Below are positions 23,164 to 32,058 of a stretch of 64,000 nt of DNA, piece by piece. The stretch lies in contig NZ_CP019947.1 in assembly GCF_002025205.1 (NCBI RefSeq), positions 503,501 to 567,500 of the forward strand. Direction: 5' to 3'. Below the pieces are notes generated by a model, which made no database searches, was not told the origin of the DNA, and worked only from the letters and a program-made list of their open reading frames with translations. Each line of letters begins with the position of its first letter. Positions within the stretch are counted from its first letter, which is position 1. A program made the translations under genes and the position numbers. The stretch is from Pseudomonas sp. CC6-YY-74. GTDB taxonomy: Bacteria; Pseudomonadota; Gammaproteobacteria; Pseudomonadales; Pseudomonadaceae.

Positions 23164-23950
23164 CGGTGATACAGGCAGGCTACCGCCGTCCTCTGCGCGC
23201 AACGGGGCTGGCGACTGAATGGCAAGAAAGACGGGGAGCGACGGCGATCCATACCGGATAGGCGGGGTTGGCTGACAGTCCCTTGGTGTGGCCGAGCATA
23301 GTGCAGTGTGCCACCCGGGCCAAGCCAAGGCGCTGCGACCTGGTAACGCACATCTATAAGCGTGGCGCGGCTTGCTGGCGAGTTTTGCGCTGCTCTTCCT
23401 GCGTTGCGCCGGCACCTGGCGATAAAGCCCGGTGAGTCGTTTTATCTGCTGCTACCCGCGGCACCTCGACACTACAACCTGACAGCGCTGACTGGCTTCG
23501 CCGAGCAGCACCAGGCGGGTATCGCCGTAGCGGTCGAGCAGATCGGCGAAGGCGCTGCTGTGCACATCCGGCAGGTCGGTCGCCTGCGCGGACGAACGCT
23601 TGACTATCTCGACTGGGGATCCGATGACGCACCTCAGTTAACCAATCGATCACTCATCAGCGTAGTGCGGCCAGGTCAACTGACTCCGGCGCCGCGACGA
23701 ACACATGCGGTTGCTGCCCGACACATTGGTAACCGTCTGCCGGTCAAGGGGAACTCACGCTGGGCAGGAGCTGTCGGACCGACTGAATTGTGCTGGTCCC
23801 GCGGGGGTGGCGACTCCAGGGCTCTGACCTCTATAGGGGGCCATTGTCATATGGGGTGACGTCTGGTCGAAAAAGGTGTTTGGCGACACCTGGCTTCTCC
23901 CGGGGCTTTTCTTTATTGTGGCGGCCCGCCAAAAAGCTCGAGTAATCAAT
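23164..23950. other. non-coding stretch after the integrase remnant
   Basis: 787 bases with no intact gene. The only recognisable item is a short minus-strand erythromycin-esterase-like fragment at 23491-23613, listed separately. Open frames here (for example 23362-23859 plus) lack ribosome sites and family resemblance. The last 100 bases presumably carry the promoter of the ZapB-like/ZapA-like pair. This looks like the scarred edge of the accessory island. Confidence 0.5.
23491..23613 (-). pseudogene. erythromycin-esterase-like protein, short N-terminal remnant
   Basis: 41 codons on the minus strand read VEIVKRSSAQATDLPDVHSS and continue AFADLLDRYGDTRLVLLGEAS. This matches the start of the erythromycin esterase/succinoglycan-type family, where the conserved sequence continues GEASHGTSEFY. 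Here the match ends right after GEAS and the frame goes into unrelated sequence. No start codon or remaining domain is visible. It is a deletion relic; many pseudomonads carry a full-length homologue. Confidence 0.55.
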
Positions 23951-24199
23951 ATGTTGGAAAATAGCCTAAGTCAGTTGGAACAGCTGGTCAGTGACCTTGT
24001 ACAGGCGAACAAGGTGCTGCAGAGCGCAAATGCGCAAATGAGCAGCGAACTGGCGCAAATCAAGGATGAAAACGAGACCCTGCAGTTGAGCGCGATCGAG
24101 CAGGAAGAACTGCACAGCGCCACTATCGTGCGGATCCAGGCCCTGGTCGAACTGGCCACCGGCAGCAGCACTGTCAAGGCGAGCCCGGCTAACGTATGA
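23951..24199 (+). CDS. ZapB-like/TIGR02449-type small coiled-coil protein (divergent paralogue)
   Basis: 82-residue protein that is almost one continuous coiled coil (LSQLEQLVSDLVQANKVLQS and onwards through DENETLQLSAIEQEELHS), without signal peptide or membrane segment. Size, heptad pattern and position directly before a ZapA-like gene match the TIGR02449 protein that precedes zapA in Pseudomonas. ATG 23951 is chosen as the family-like start; the frame is open back to 23876. Its stop overlaps the start of the next gene (ATGA), so they form a coupled pair. In P. aeruginosa the zapA locus lies elsewhere (beside the 6S RNA gene), so this is probably a second, divergent copy. Role in division is inferred from the partner. 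Confidence 0.7.
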   Translation: MLENSLSQLEQLVSDLVQANKVLQSANAQMSSELAQIKDENETLQLSAIEQEELHSATIVRIQALVELATGSSTVKASPANV

Positions 24200-24498
24200 G
24201 TGGTGACGATGTAACGATCCAGGTCATTTCAGTCCTGGGCAATGACTACAGCATCAAGGTGCCTGTCGGCCAAGAAGCGGATTTAGCCGCGTCGGCGCTG
24301 CTGCTCAAGCGCCTGCTGGCGGAGACCAAGGCCCAGTCGGCGACCCTGACCGGCGAGCGCCTGCTGGTGCTCACGGCGTTGAAGCTGTGTGCGCAGCAGG
24401 TCGAGCTGGAGCAGCGCCATCGGCAAAACATCGAGCGTATCGAGGGCGCAGTCAGCGCCAGAGTTGCCGATATCGCCGGTTTGATCAAGCAGGCTTGA
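24196..24498 (+). CDS. ZapA-like cell division protein (divergent paralogue)
   Basis: 100-residue protein fitting the ZapA family (FtsZ-ring-associated). The N-terminal globular motif VTIQVISVLGNDYSIKVPVG resembles the usual VxVxILGREYxVxCP, and it is followed by QEADLAASALLLKRLLAETK, ERLLVLTALKLCAQQVELEQ and a C-terminal coiled coil. ZapA normally bundles FtsZ filaments. This copy differs at several usually conserved places (for example ERLLVLTALKL instead of DRIAVMAALNL). It overlaps the upstream coiled-coil gene by 4 bases. Since the canonical zapA should be beside 6S RNA, I infer a paralogue with a specialised or redundant role. Location next to the accessory island suggests acquisition or duplication. 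Confidence 0.75.
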   Translation: MSGDDVTIQVISVLGNDYSIKVPVGQEADLAASALLLKRLLAETKAQSATLTGERLLVLTALKLCAQQVELEQRHRQNIERIEGAVSARVADIAGLIKQA

Positions 24499-24644
24499 GG
24501 TCAATACAACCGCCGACTGTCGGGGCAGCCCGTCTGCGTTACGCTGCGCTGCTAGCCTGTTCTATTAGCCAGCCCTTGAAGGGTTGTCGATCAGCTTCGG
24601 CTGCCGGCCACTGGAGAGTGCCGAGCGGCGCAGGAGTTAAGGCT

Positions 24645-25016
24645 ATGACGGAACTCGCGACAGACAAGCAAGCAATCAACCAGGTGGTGCGTAATTATGT
24701 AGAGGGCATGGTGTTCGCGGACCAAGCCCGGCTGCGACAGGCGTTCCATCCCGATTGCCGGATCATCGGCCACTATCATGGCGAACTGGAGTGGTCATCG
24801 CTAGATGAGTTCATCGCCGCCATTGAGGCCGAAGGCCCGGCTCCGAGCGCTACCCAGCCAGTATGGGAGGTGGAAAGCATCGATATAACGGGTGATGCGG
24901 CCGCGGTAAAGATGACCGATTTGTATTTCGACCTGAAGTTCACGGACTACTTGGCGCTGCTGAAGATCGGGCAAGACTGGGTGATCGTTAACAAGCTGTA
25001 TTACCACCATGCTTAG
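24645..25016 (+). CDS. NTF2-like / lumazine-binding-type protein
   Basis: 123-residue cytoplasmic protein with the NTF2-like fold, closest to the Lumazine_bd_2 group of small conserved proteins. Helical start DKQAINQVVRNYVEGMVFAD, then LRQAFHPDCRIIGHYHGELE, WEVESIDITGDAAAVKMTDL, and a C-terminal strand pair FTDYLALLKIGQDWVIVNKL YYHH. ATG 24645 has GGAG 9-10 bases upstream. It lies downstream of the ZapA-like gene with a 146-base gap, so it is probably a separate unit. Members of this group have varied or unknown activities, and none can be chosen here. Confidence 0.8.
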   Translation: MTELATDKQAINQVVRNYVEGMVFADQARLRQAFHPDCRIIGHYHGELEWSSLDEFIAAIEAEGPAPSATQPVWEVESIDITGDAAAVKMTDLYFDLKFTDYLALLKIGQDWVIVNKLYYHHA

Positions 25017-25211
25017 GTGGCGAATAATCAGATTCATGGGTTGCAGGCGATGCTCCTAGGCTTCGCCGCGCGCCTGCAAGGAAACGTCAGCAGCCCCTAG
25101 GTATCGAACCCTTCAACAGGATCAGGGCGAGTGACAGGCAGCGCATAGTGGAATAGTCGGTTTTTGCCAGGCAAGCGGTGGCCAACCTGGTGGTGAAAGT
25201 GAAGGGCGAGC

Positions 25212-25823
25212 TTAGCGGGCCATCGGCAAGGCCGCGCCCATCAGCGCGAACAGACCACCACAGCAGCGGTTGAAGCCTTTGCCGCTGCGCTCCAGCCACG
25301 GGCGGATACGGTGGGCGGCGCGGGCCAGCAGGTATTCGACGAGGCCTTCCACCACGGCGAAGGTCAATGCCATCACGGCAAATTGCAGCCAGAGGTTGCC
25401 TTGCGGGTCGAGGAACTGCGGCAGAAAGGCGCCGAAGAACAGAATCACCTTGGGGTTGGACAGTGCCGACAGCAGGCCTTGGCGAAACAGCGCACGGCCT
25501 GGTTTAGCGACGGCCAGGACAGGGGCGCTGAGGTGCAGTGGTGGCGCGCGCCAGAGCTGGATGCCGAGCCAGATCAAGTAGCCGCCGCCGATCCATTTGA
25601 GGATGTTCAGGGCGTTGGCCGAGGCTTGCAACAGAGCGCCGATGCCGAACATCGACAGGGCCATCAGCACGGCAAAACCAATCACCCCGCCCGCCACGGT
25701 CCACAGGGTTTTGCGGTGGCCATAGAGGGCGCCGTGGGTCAGTGCCAGCAGGCCATTGGGACCGGGTGTCAGCGATAGGCCGATGACGGCGGCGAGAAAA
25801 AGTAACCAGCTGTGCAGGGCCAT
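25212..25823 (-). CDS. LysE/RhtB-family amino acid exporter
   Basis: 203-residue inner-membrane protein of the LysE/RhtB family, exporters of amino acids such as homoserine, threonine or basic residues. The hallmark N-terminus LSLTPGPNGLLALTHGALYG is followed by GHRKTLWTVAGGVIGFAVL. Six hydrophobic helices are visible, with the loop RQGLLSALSNPKVILFFGAF typical for the family. The C-terminus ends LFALMGAALPMAR. It is monocistronic, followed to the left by the NTF2-like gene in convergent orientation. Substrate unknown. Confidence 0.9.
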   Translation of the reverse strand: MALHSWLLFLAAVIGLSLTPGPNGLLALTHGALYGHRKTLWTVAGGVIGFAVLMALSMFGIGALLQASANALNILKWIGGGYLIWLGIQLWRAPPLHLSAPVLAVAKPGRALFRQGLLSALSNPKVILFFGAFLPQFLDPQGNLWLQFAVMALTFAVVEGLVEYLLARAAHRIRPWLERSGKGFNRCCGGLFALMGAALPMAR

Positions 25824-25910
25824 ATGGTTTTCCGGGGGAGAGGAGGGCGTTTGTTGCGCTCGCGTTGGCGGATGCTCTTTTATGTCGGGGTATCGGTCAA
25901 GCGGCTGTGC

Positions 25911-27518
25911 TCAGGACGCCGCTTCGAAGCTGTCGGTCCGCGCCATCTGCCACATGCGCTGATAGAACGCGCCGGCAACCTTTTCCTCGAGCAGTTCGCC
26001 GGGTTTGAGGAACACGTGTTGCTGGGAGAACAGCTTGATCTCGCTGGCGGATATGCGCCGCACCAGATGTTTGGCGTCGAGCTGCGCGGGATGCTCGAGG
26101 CCGGCAGCAGCGAGCATCTCCGCCAGCGCCTTGAGGGTGTTGCGGTGGAAGTTGAACACCCGTTGGGCCTTGTCCTCGGGCACCAGGGCGCGTTGACGCA
26201 GCGGGTCCTGGGTGGCAACGCCGGTTGGGCATTTGTTGGTGTGACAGCTGCGGCTCTGGATGCAGCCGATGGCGAACATGAAGCCGCGCGCCGAGTTGGC
26301 CCAGTCGGCGCCGATGGCCAGCACGCAGGCGATGTCGAAGGCGCTGACGATCTTGCCGCTGGCGCCGAGTTTGATCTGTTCGCGCAGGCCGCAACCGACC
26401 AGGGTGTTGTGCACGAACAGCAGGCCTTCGCGCATGGGTACGCCAATATGGTCGGTGAATTCCAGCGGCGCGGCGCCGGTGCCGCCTTCCTTGCCGTCGA
26501 CGACGATGAAGTCCGGCAGGATGCCGGTCTCCAGCATGGCCTTGGCGATGCCCATGAATTCCCAGGGGTGCCCGAGGCACAACTTGAAGCCGACCGGCTT
26601 GCCGCCGGAAAGCTCACGTAACTGGGCGATGAACTGCAACAGCTCGATCGGCGTGGAGAAGGTGCTGTGCCGCGACGGCGAGATACAGTCTTCGCCCATC
26701 GGCACACCGCGGGTCGCGGAGATCTCCGCGGTGACCTTGTGCTTCGGCAGAATGCCGCCGTGGCCGGGTTTGGCGCCCTGGCTCAGCTTGATTTCGATCA
26801 TCCGCACTTGTGGCTGTTGCGCCTGGACGGCGAAGCGCTGCGGGTCGAACCGGCCATCGCTGCTGCGGCAACCGAAGTAGCCGCTGCCCAGTTCCCAGAT
26901 CAGGTCGCCGTCATGCTCGCGGTGATAGGCGCTGATGCTGCCCTCGCCGGTGTCGTGGGCGAAGTTGCCGAGTTTCGCGCCCTTGTTCAGGGCGCGAATG
27001 GCGTTGGCACTCAGCGCGCCGAAACTCATCGCAGAGATATTCAACAGCGAGGCCGAGTAGGGCTGAGTGCATTGCGCTCCACCGATGACCACGCGGAAAC
27101 TCTCAGGATCGCTCAATGGTGCCGGGCGCATGGAGTGGCTGATGAACTCGAAGCCGTTCTGATAGACGTCGAGCAGGGTGCCGAAGGGTTTGTCGGCGCC
27201 TTCATTCTTGGCCCGGGCATAGACCAGGGTGCGCTGCGCGCGGGAGAACGGCAGTCGGTCGCCGTCCGCTTCCAGCAGGTACTGGCGAATTTCCGGGCGG
27301 ATGCCTTCGACCAGGTAGCGGATGTTGCCAAGGATCGGGTAATTGCGCCGCACCGCCTGACGCGTCTGCAGCAGGTCGCCGATGCCGATCAGGCTGAGTA
27401 CGGCGCTAATCAGGGTTAAGGGCCACAGCCATTCGTGCTGCAGGAAAGCCAGGCTAACCAGGGTGAAGAGCAGGCAGAAAGCGAAGAAGGCGTAACGGCT
27501 GAGCAGCGACAGCGACAT
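25911..27518 (-). CDS. FMN-binding glutamate-synthase-like protein
   Basis: 535-residue protein: two N-terminal transmembrane helices (residues about 8-25 and 28-46), then a glutamate synthase central/FMN-binding (GltS) domain. Visible are SLLNISAMSFGALSANAIRA, GEGSISAYHREHDGDLIWELGSGYFG, KLSQGAKPGHGGILPKHKV, VDGKEGGTGAAPLEFTDHIG, and the cysteine cluster CIQSRSCHTNKCPTGVATQD for a 3Fe-4S centre. It lacks the glutaminase domain of true GltB, so glutamate synthesis from glutamine is unlikely on its own. Members are common in Pseudomonas and usually annotated as FMN-binding glutamate synthase family protein. Membrane-anchored oxidoreductase of unknown substrate. Confidence 0.9.
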   Translation of the reverse strand: MSLSLLSRYAFFAFCLLFTLVSLAFLQHEWLWPLTLISAVLSLIGIGDLLQTRQAVRRNYPILGNIRYLVEGIRPEIRQYLLEADGDRLPFSRAQRTLVYARAKNEGADKPFGTLLDVYQNGFEFISHSMRPAPLSDPESFRVVIGGAQCTQPYSASLLNISAMSFGALSANAIRALNKGAKLGNFAHDTGEGSISAYHREHDGDLIWELGSGYFGCRSSDGRFDPQRFAVQAQQPQVRMIEIKLSQGAKPGHGGILPKHKVTAEISATRGVPMGEDCISPSRHSTFSTPIELLQFIAQLRELSGGKPVGFKLCLGHPWEFMGIAKAMLETGILPDFIVVDGKEGGTGAAPLEFTDHIGVPMREGLLFVHNTLVGCGLREQIKLGASGKIVSAFDIACVLAIGADWANSARGFMFAIGCIQSRSCHTNKCPTGVATQDPLRQRALVPEDKAQRVFNFHRNTLKALAEMLAAAGLEHPAQLDAKHLVRRISASEIKLFSQQHVFLKPGELLEEKVAGAFYQRMWQMARTDSFEAAS

Positions 27519-27632
27519 GCGAGCTCCGAGAGCGGGCGGGGACTGCTCAATGTAGCCGCCTGCAGGGTGCTTCGTCGATGTCGAAGCAGCAAGTAGGCCG
27601 CCCCGCGCTCGAGGCGGCCAGGGTTGCAGGGC

Positions 27633-28706
27633 TTAGCGGGCGTAAAGCTTGAAGCTGTCGTCCCAGGGTTCCTTGGTTGTGCCGCCCTGGTCATGCACCA
27701 GCTTTTGGATGCCATTCATCAGGGTATTGATTCGGCTGTCGGGGGTGCTGGCCGAGGCGGCCTGGTTACTGCTGCCGGTGATCAGCGGCGGGTTGGAGGC
27801 GAACGACCAAAGGTAGTGCCAGACCGCAGCGTTGTGCTTTTGGGTCTGCTGAGTGCCGCTGAAGTAGCCGGTCTTGAGTTCGCTGAAGGCGGTCATGTTC
27901 ATCAGGCCAGTGTTGTTGTCGCCGACGAAGATGGTGCTGGTGGCGGCCGAACTGCGGTAGGCCTCGAAGATCACCCCCTTGGTTTTCAGCTCGCTGACGT
28001 AGCTGCGGCACACCTCGCCGACCCACTTGTTGCCCAGGTAGCTCTTGGCCTGGTTGGAATAGAAGGGGTCGAGCAGGGCGACGCGCTTTGGCAGCAGGTT
28101 GCTGCTCAGCGTGCTGGCGCTGACCGCGTCGCTGATCTTCTTCGTCAGCACGATGGCCAGCTGGTTGCCTAGGGAGTGGCCGAGCAGGCGGATGTTGTTG
28201 CCGCTGTAGCCGGCCAGGTTGTCCTTGTAGATCTGGAACATCAGGTCGCCGGCCGACTGCGCGGGGCCATTGGCGTAGACGCCACTGGCGTCGCGCCAGC
28301 GCATGGCGCGCGGGCCGCTGGCGGTCCAGATCTTCGCTTCGGCATCCTTGACCTCGCCTTCGTCGGCGAACTGGTTCCAATAGAGGACGCCGACGTTGTA
28401 GCCGGCCGTCAGCCAAGCGTGAGCCAGGTCCAAGTCGGGGCCGCCGGCATCCAGACGATTGAAGGTCTCGCGGTTCTTGTTGACGCTGGAACCGTTCTGC
28501 CAGCCGTGGATATAGATCACGGTCGGCTTGCTCGGGCTGTAATAGGCGTTGCTGTAACCCGGCTGCGCCTTTTGCCAGCTGTCGCCATAGCCGAACCAGT
28601 ACAGGCCGTAATCCAGGTTGTTGAAGGTGCTGGCGGGGAACACGCCGGTGGCGGCCTCGGCCAGGGATGTGAGTGTCAGGAGGAACAGCAGGACAAGCTT
28701 GCGCAT
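27633..28706 (-). CDS. secreted lipase-like alpha/beta hydrolase
   Basis: 357-residue protein with a Sec signal peptide (MRKLVLLFLLTLTSLAEAA). The alpha/beta hydrolase core has the oxyanion region PTVIYIHGWQNGSSV, a nucleophile elbow IRLLGHSLGNQLAIVL with catalytic Ser, and a strand PKRVALLDPFYSNQ that would carry the acidic residue. The order resembles pancreatic-lipase-like bacterial enzymes. Few other features are shared with known lipases, and the substrate is unknown. It is exported to periplasm or medium; no lipase foldase or secretion gene is adjacent. Lone gene between the glutamate-synthase-like gene and the sensor kinase. Confidence 0.8.
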   Translation of the reverse strand: MRKLVLLFLLTLTSLAEAATGVFPASTFNNLDYGLYWFGYGDSWQKAQPGYSNAYYSPSKPTVIYIHGWQNGSSVNKNRETFNRLDAGGPDLDLAHAWLTAGYNVGVLYWNQFADEGEVKDAEAKIWTASGPRAMRWRDASGVYANGPAQSAGDLMFQIYKDNLAGYSGNNIRLLGHSLGNQLAIVLTKKISDAVSASTLSSNLLPKRVALLDPFYSNQAKSYLGNKWVGEVCRSYVSELKTKGVIFEAYRSSAATSTIFVGDNNTGLMNMTAFSELKTGYFSGTQQTQKHNAAVWHYLWSFASNPPLITGSSNQAASASTPDSRINTLMNGIQKLVHDQGGTTKEPWDDSFKLYAR

Positions 28707-28814
28707 GGAGCGAACCCTCTATTTGTTGTTGTGTGGGGTCGTTCGAGCTTAACGGAGATCTTGATGCCAGCCATCGCCTGGACGGGTGAGGGCTGGCATC
28801 AAAAGGTCGACGGG

Positions 28815-31454
28815 TCAGGCGTCCGTCAGCGGCAGGGTGAAATAGAAGGTGCTGCCTTCGCCCAGCACACTGCTATAGCCAATTTTGCCGTTCATCCGCT
28901 CCACCAGGGTTTTGCAGATACTCAGGCCGAGTCCGGTGCCGCCTTTACGGCGACTGTCTGACCCATCGGCCTGGGCGAATTTCTGGAAGATGCGTTCGCG
29001 GAATTCCTCGGCGATGCCGGGGCCATGGTCGTGCACCTGGACCCTGACTTCATTCGCGATGATTGCGGCGGATATCCGCACCTGGTTGCGTGGTTCGGAG
29101 AATTTCACCGCATTGGATATCAGGTTGCTCAATACCTGTTGCAGACGCAGGCTGTCGATTGCAACCGGTACCTGCTCCGGCAGTGCCTGGTCATCCAGGC
29201 TGAGATGCACCTCGAAACTGTCGGCGTAGCCCTGGTTGTGCAGCAGCGCTTCATGCAACAAGGGCCGCAGGTCGGTGCGGCTGAGCTGGATGCTGGTTTG
29301 ACTGTATTCAAGTTTCTCGATATCCAGAATGTCGTTGACCAGGTTGACCAGACGTTCCGAATTGCTTTGCGCGATGCAGACCAGCTCGCGCACCTTCTCC
29401 GGCAGCTCGCCCACAGCACCCGCCGCCAAAAGGCCTAACGAGCCCTTGATCGAGGTGAGCGGGGTGCGTAACTCGTGGCTGACGGTGGCAATGAATTCAC
29501 TCTTCAGGCGTTCGACCTGCTTACGCGCGCTGATGTCACGGGCCATGCAGATATAGCGCTGACGCCCCGGCAGCTGATAACGGCTCAGGCTGATCTCAAG
29601 TTCCAACTGCACGCCAGCGGCGTTAGTCGCAGTGACCTCCAGTGGCTTGCCAAGCATGCCCTGCAATCCTTCCTCGGCGCGCAGGTGCAGCGCTGGGATC
29701 AGGCTGGCTATCTGGCGCCCGAGCAGCTCACTAGAGGCATAGCCGAACAGGCGGCTGCTGGCCGGGTTGGCGCGTTCGATCAGGCCTCGTTCATCGAATA
29801 TGAGAATGCCTTCGGCGGCGTTTTCCAGGATGGCACTCAGCTCCAGGGTGCGTTGCGTGACCTGATGGCGAATCTGATCGGCGCGACCGGTGATGGTCAG
29901 CAGATAGCCGCCGAATAGGCTGCATAACAACAGACCGCCTGCCAGCACCGCCCAAGGCTGCAGGCCATGGTTGCGTTGCAGAAAGGCTTCGGTTGGCGAG
30001 ATCGACAGCTGTAGCATGCGTCCGGCCACCTGAAACGACTCCTGCCAGACCAGCCCTGCGGCATAGGGCGTCAGCGCAGCGCTGGCTTGGCCATACAGGG
30101 GCTGCGGCGTGGCGTCGGTAATATCGAGCAACTGTAACTGGAAGCTGTCAGCCGGGTAGGCCTGGAGTGCATTTTCAATAAGGTCGGCAATCCGGATCAC
30201 CGCAGCCGCATAGCCGCGTAACTCGCGTCTACGCTCGCCGATGCTGAGGGGCAAGTTGCCCCTGTACACCGGGTATAGCAGCAGGACGCCGGGTTGCGGT
30301 GCTGCGTTGTCCGGTATGAGGGTGATCGGTGCAGTCATCACCGCCCTGGCGCTATCGCGAGCCCTTTCCAAAGCCTGACGCCTGTGCGGGCTGGAGAGCA
30401 CGTCGAAACCCAGTGCCTTGGTGTTTGCCGCGAAGGGCTCGACAAAGGTTATAGGTGTATAGGCCTCTCGCTGTGCGGCGGGAACCAGCTCGCCTGAGTC
30501 GTTGAATTCGCTAATGCGGAACCCGGGAAAGCCTTCGGCAACCATCTGCGCTTCATAACGCGCACGCTGGTCCGCGCTGATCAATGGATCCCAGCTCACC
30601 GCGTTGATACCTGGATAGGTGCTCGGCAGATCAGCCACGAAATGGGCGAAATCTTGCCGGGAGACCTGATCCGACGCTGAAAAAAAGCGCCCTATGGACT
30701 GAGCCGCCTTGCCGTAAAGCTCAAAGCGGAACTTCAGGGTAGCGGCCATCAGCTTGGTCTGTTCGTGAAAGCGCAGGCGCAGATTGTTCTGCTCGACTTC
30801 GCTGGAGCGGATGAAGATCAGCACCATAATGCTGCAACTGATCAGCAGCGGCAGACCCACGCTGCCAGCGCGGCTGCGCCAGAGGGCGCGGGGCTGGGCG
30901 AAGAGGATGAACATCAGCGGGGTGGCGATCAACACGCCAATGCTGTCGCCGACCCACCAAGTCCACCAGCTGAAGGGCAATTGCGCGGCCGTGATGACCT
31001 GGCTCAGGTACAGCACGCCAGCGCCGCCGCTGGCGCTGATCAGGCAAGCCAGCGGTCCGCCAATAAAGAGCAGGAGCAAAATGCTTCGCTCATCGGTGAG
31101 CGAGGTGGGGAAGCCGACGAAATGACGAATCAGCCAGCTGCCGACCAGGCTCTGCAGTGAGGTGCCGAGCGCGATGCCCATGGCGATCAGCAGGCCCTCC
31201 AGATTCAGTTGCTCGAAGCTGATAAAGCCGATGCTGAGGTTCAGCAAAGTCGAACCGAGAAACACCCCGGCGAGCATCGGGTAACCCCAAATCAGCACCG
31301 CGGCCAGGGCGATCCCCACAGGTGGGAAAATGGCACTGGCGAACCCAGGCGCAATGGCCAGCATCAGGGCCAGGTGGCCTGCTACGGCATAGGCCAGAGC
31401 GAGCAGCAATATTTTCGCAGGCAGTGGCACTGCGGCAAAGGGTGCAGTCTGCAT
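28815..31454 (-). CDS. MASE1-CHASE-PAS hybrid-less sensor histidine kinase
   Basis: 879 residues. An N-terminal MASE1 integral membrane sensor (residues about 10-205, eight or so helices) is followed by an extracytoplasmic CHASE-type domain (about 230-500: ATLKFRFELYGKAAQSIGRF ... NAVSWDPLISADQRARYEAQ), a further helix (about 505-525), a PAS domain (ILENAAEGILIFDERGLIER), HisKA (FIATVSHELRTPLTSIKGSL with phospho-acceptor His) and HATPase_c (N box NLISNAVKFSEP, G boxes DHGPGIAEEF and GGTGLGLSICKTLVERMNGK). There is no receiver domain and no response regulator gene adjacent, so its partner is an orphan elsewhere. Signal unknown. Confidence 0.92.
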   Translation of the reverse strand: MQTAPFAAVPLPAKILLLALAYAVAGHLALMLAIAPGFASAIFPPVGIALAAVLIWGYPMLAGVFLGSTLLNLSIGFISFEQLNLEGLLIAMGIALGTSLQSLVGSWLIRHFVGFPTSLTDERSILLLLFIGGPLACLISASGGAGVLYLSQVITAAQLPFSWWTWWVGDSIGVLIATPLMFILFAQPRALWRSRAGSVGLPLLISCSIMVLIFIRSSEVEQNNLRLRFHEQTKLMAATLKFRFELYGKAAQSIGRFFSASDQVSRQDFAHFVADLPSTYPGINAVSWDPLISADQRARYEAQMVAEGFPGFRISEFNDSGELVPAAQREAYTPITFVEPFAANTKALGFDVLSSPHRRQALERARDSARAVMTAPITLIPDNAAPQPGVLLLYPVYRGNLPLSIGERRRELRGYAAAVIRIADLIENALQAYPADSFQLQLLDITDATPQPLYGQASAALTPYAAGLVWQESFQVAGRMLQLSISPTEAFLQRNHGLQPWAVLAGGLLLCSLFGGYLLTITGRADQIRHQVTQRTLELSAILENAAEGILIFDERGLIERANPASSRLFGYASSELLGRQIASLIPALHLRAEEGLQGMLGKPLEVTATNAAGVQLELEISLSRYQLPGRQRYICMARDISARKQVERLKSEFIATVSHELRTPLTSIKGSLGLLAAGAVGELPEKVRELVCIAQSNSERLVNLVNDILDIEKLEYSQTSIQLSRTDLRPLLHEALLHNQGYADSFEVHLSLDDQALPEQVPVAIDSLRLQQVLSNLISNAVKFSEPRNQVRISAAIIANEVRVQVHDHGPGIAEEFRERIFQKFAQADGSDSRRKGGTGLGLSICKTLVERMNGKIGYSSVLGEGSTFYFTLPLTDA

Positions 31455-32058
31455 AGACTGGAGAGCTCCGTTGATGCGGTTGGTCCAACTCTTGTGGCGT
31501 TTACAGTGCCGCGTCAGACTCCGCTTTCATTCAAGCAGGGCAGCATTAATCGGAGATAGCAGGCGGGTTCTATCGGGTGAAATATACGTTCATGCTGGCA
31601 ATGAGCAATTAAAGAGGGCGGGGGTAGGCTTCTTGTCCGTGGATGCATCACTGCATGGCTCGAAAGCTAGCGGAAGATAACCCGCACCACAAGTCAGTTG
31701 AGGCGGAGCAGGCGTTTGAGAGTCTGATATTGGTTTTTATCCAGACCCGTCACTCCCGAGGTGCCGCGCTTCGGCACCGCGGCGTATCGCACGCGCGCAG
31801 CTTATATGGTGAAACTGCAATGCCGTATCGGGGCTACAACCGGCGAAACTGACTAACTGAGTAGGCCCTGCGAGCGCTTGACTGACGTGCGGACGAACCT
31901 AGCAGGTTGTGGCACACTCTGCGCTTTGCAACGCGTGTGCTAGTGCTCGGCGATAACGCCCTGTTAGCACTCAGAAATTTCTGTCTGTGGCCCGCCGGCC
32001 AGGGGCTTATGCATAAATGGCCGCGATGCGCGGCAAATAAATATCGAGAGGAATGACC
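31455..32058. other. intergenic region upstream of the FabH-like operon
   Basis: 604 bases between divergent genes. It holds a hairpin GGTGCCG / CGGCACC at 31760-31778 without T tract. No open frame shows coding character, and no RNA gene is recognisable. Promoters of the histidine kinase (minus) and FabH-like gene (plus) must lie here. GAGAGGA just before 32053 is the ribosome site of the downstream gene. Confidence 0.4.

Noticed and set aside
23362..23859. 165-residue open frame on the plus strand
   Set aside because: No ribosome site, no family, and it overlaps the minus-strand esterase-like relic. Treated as non-coding.
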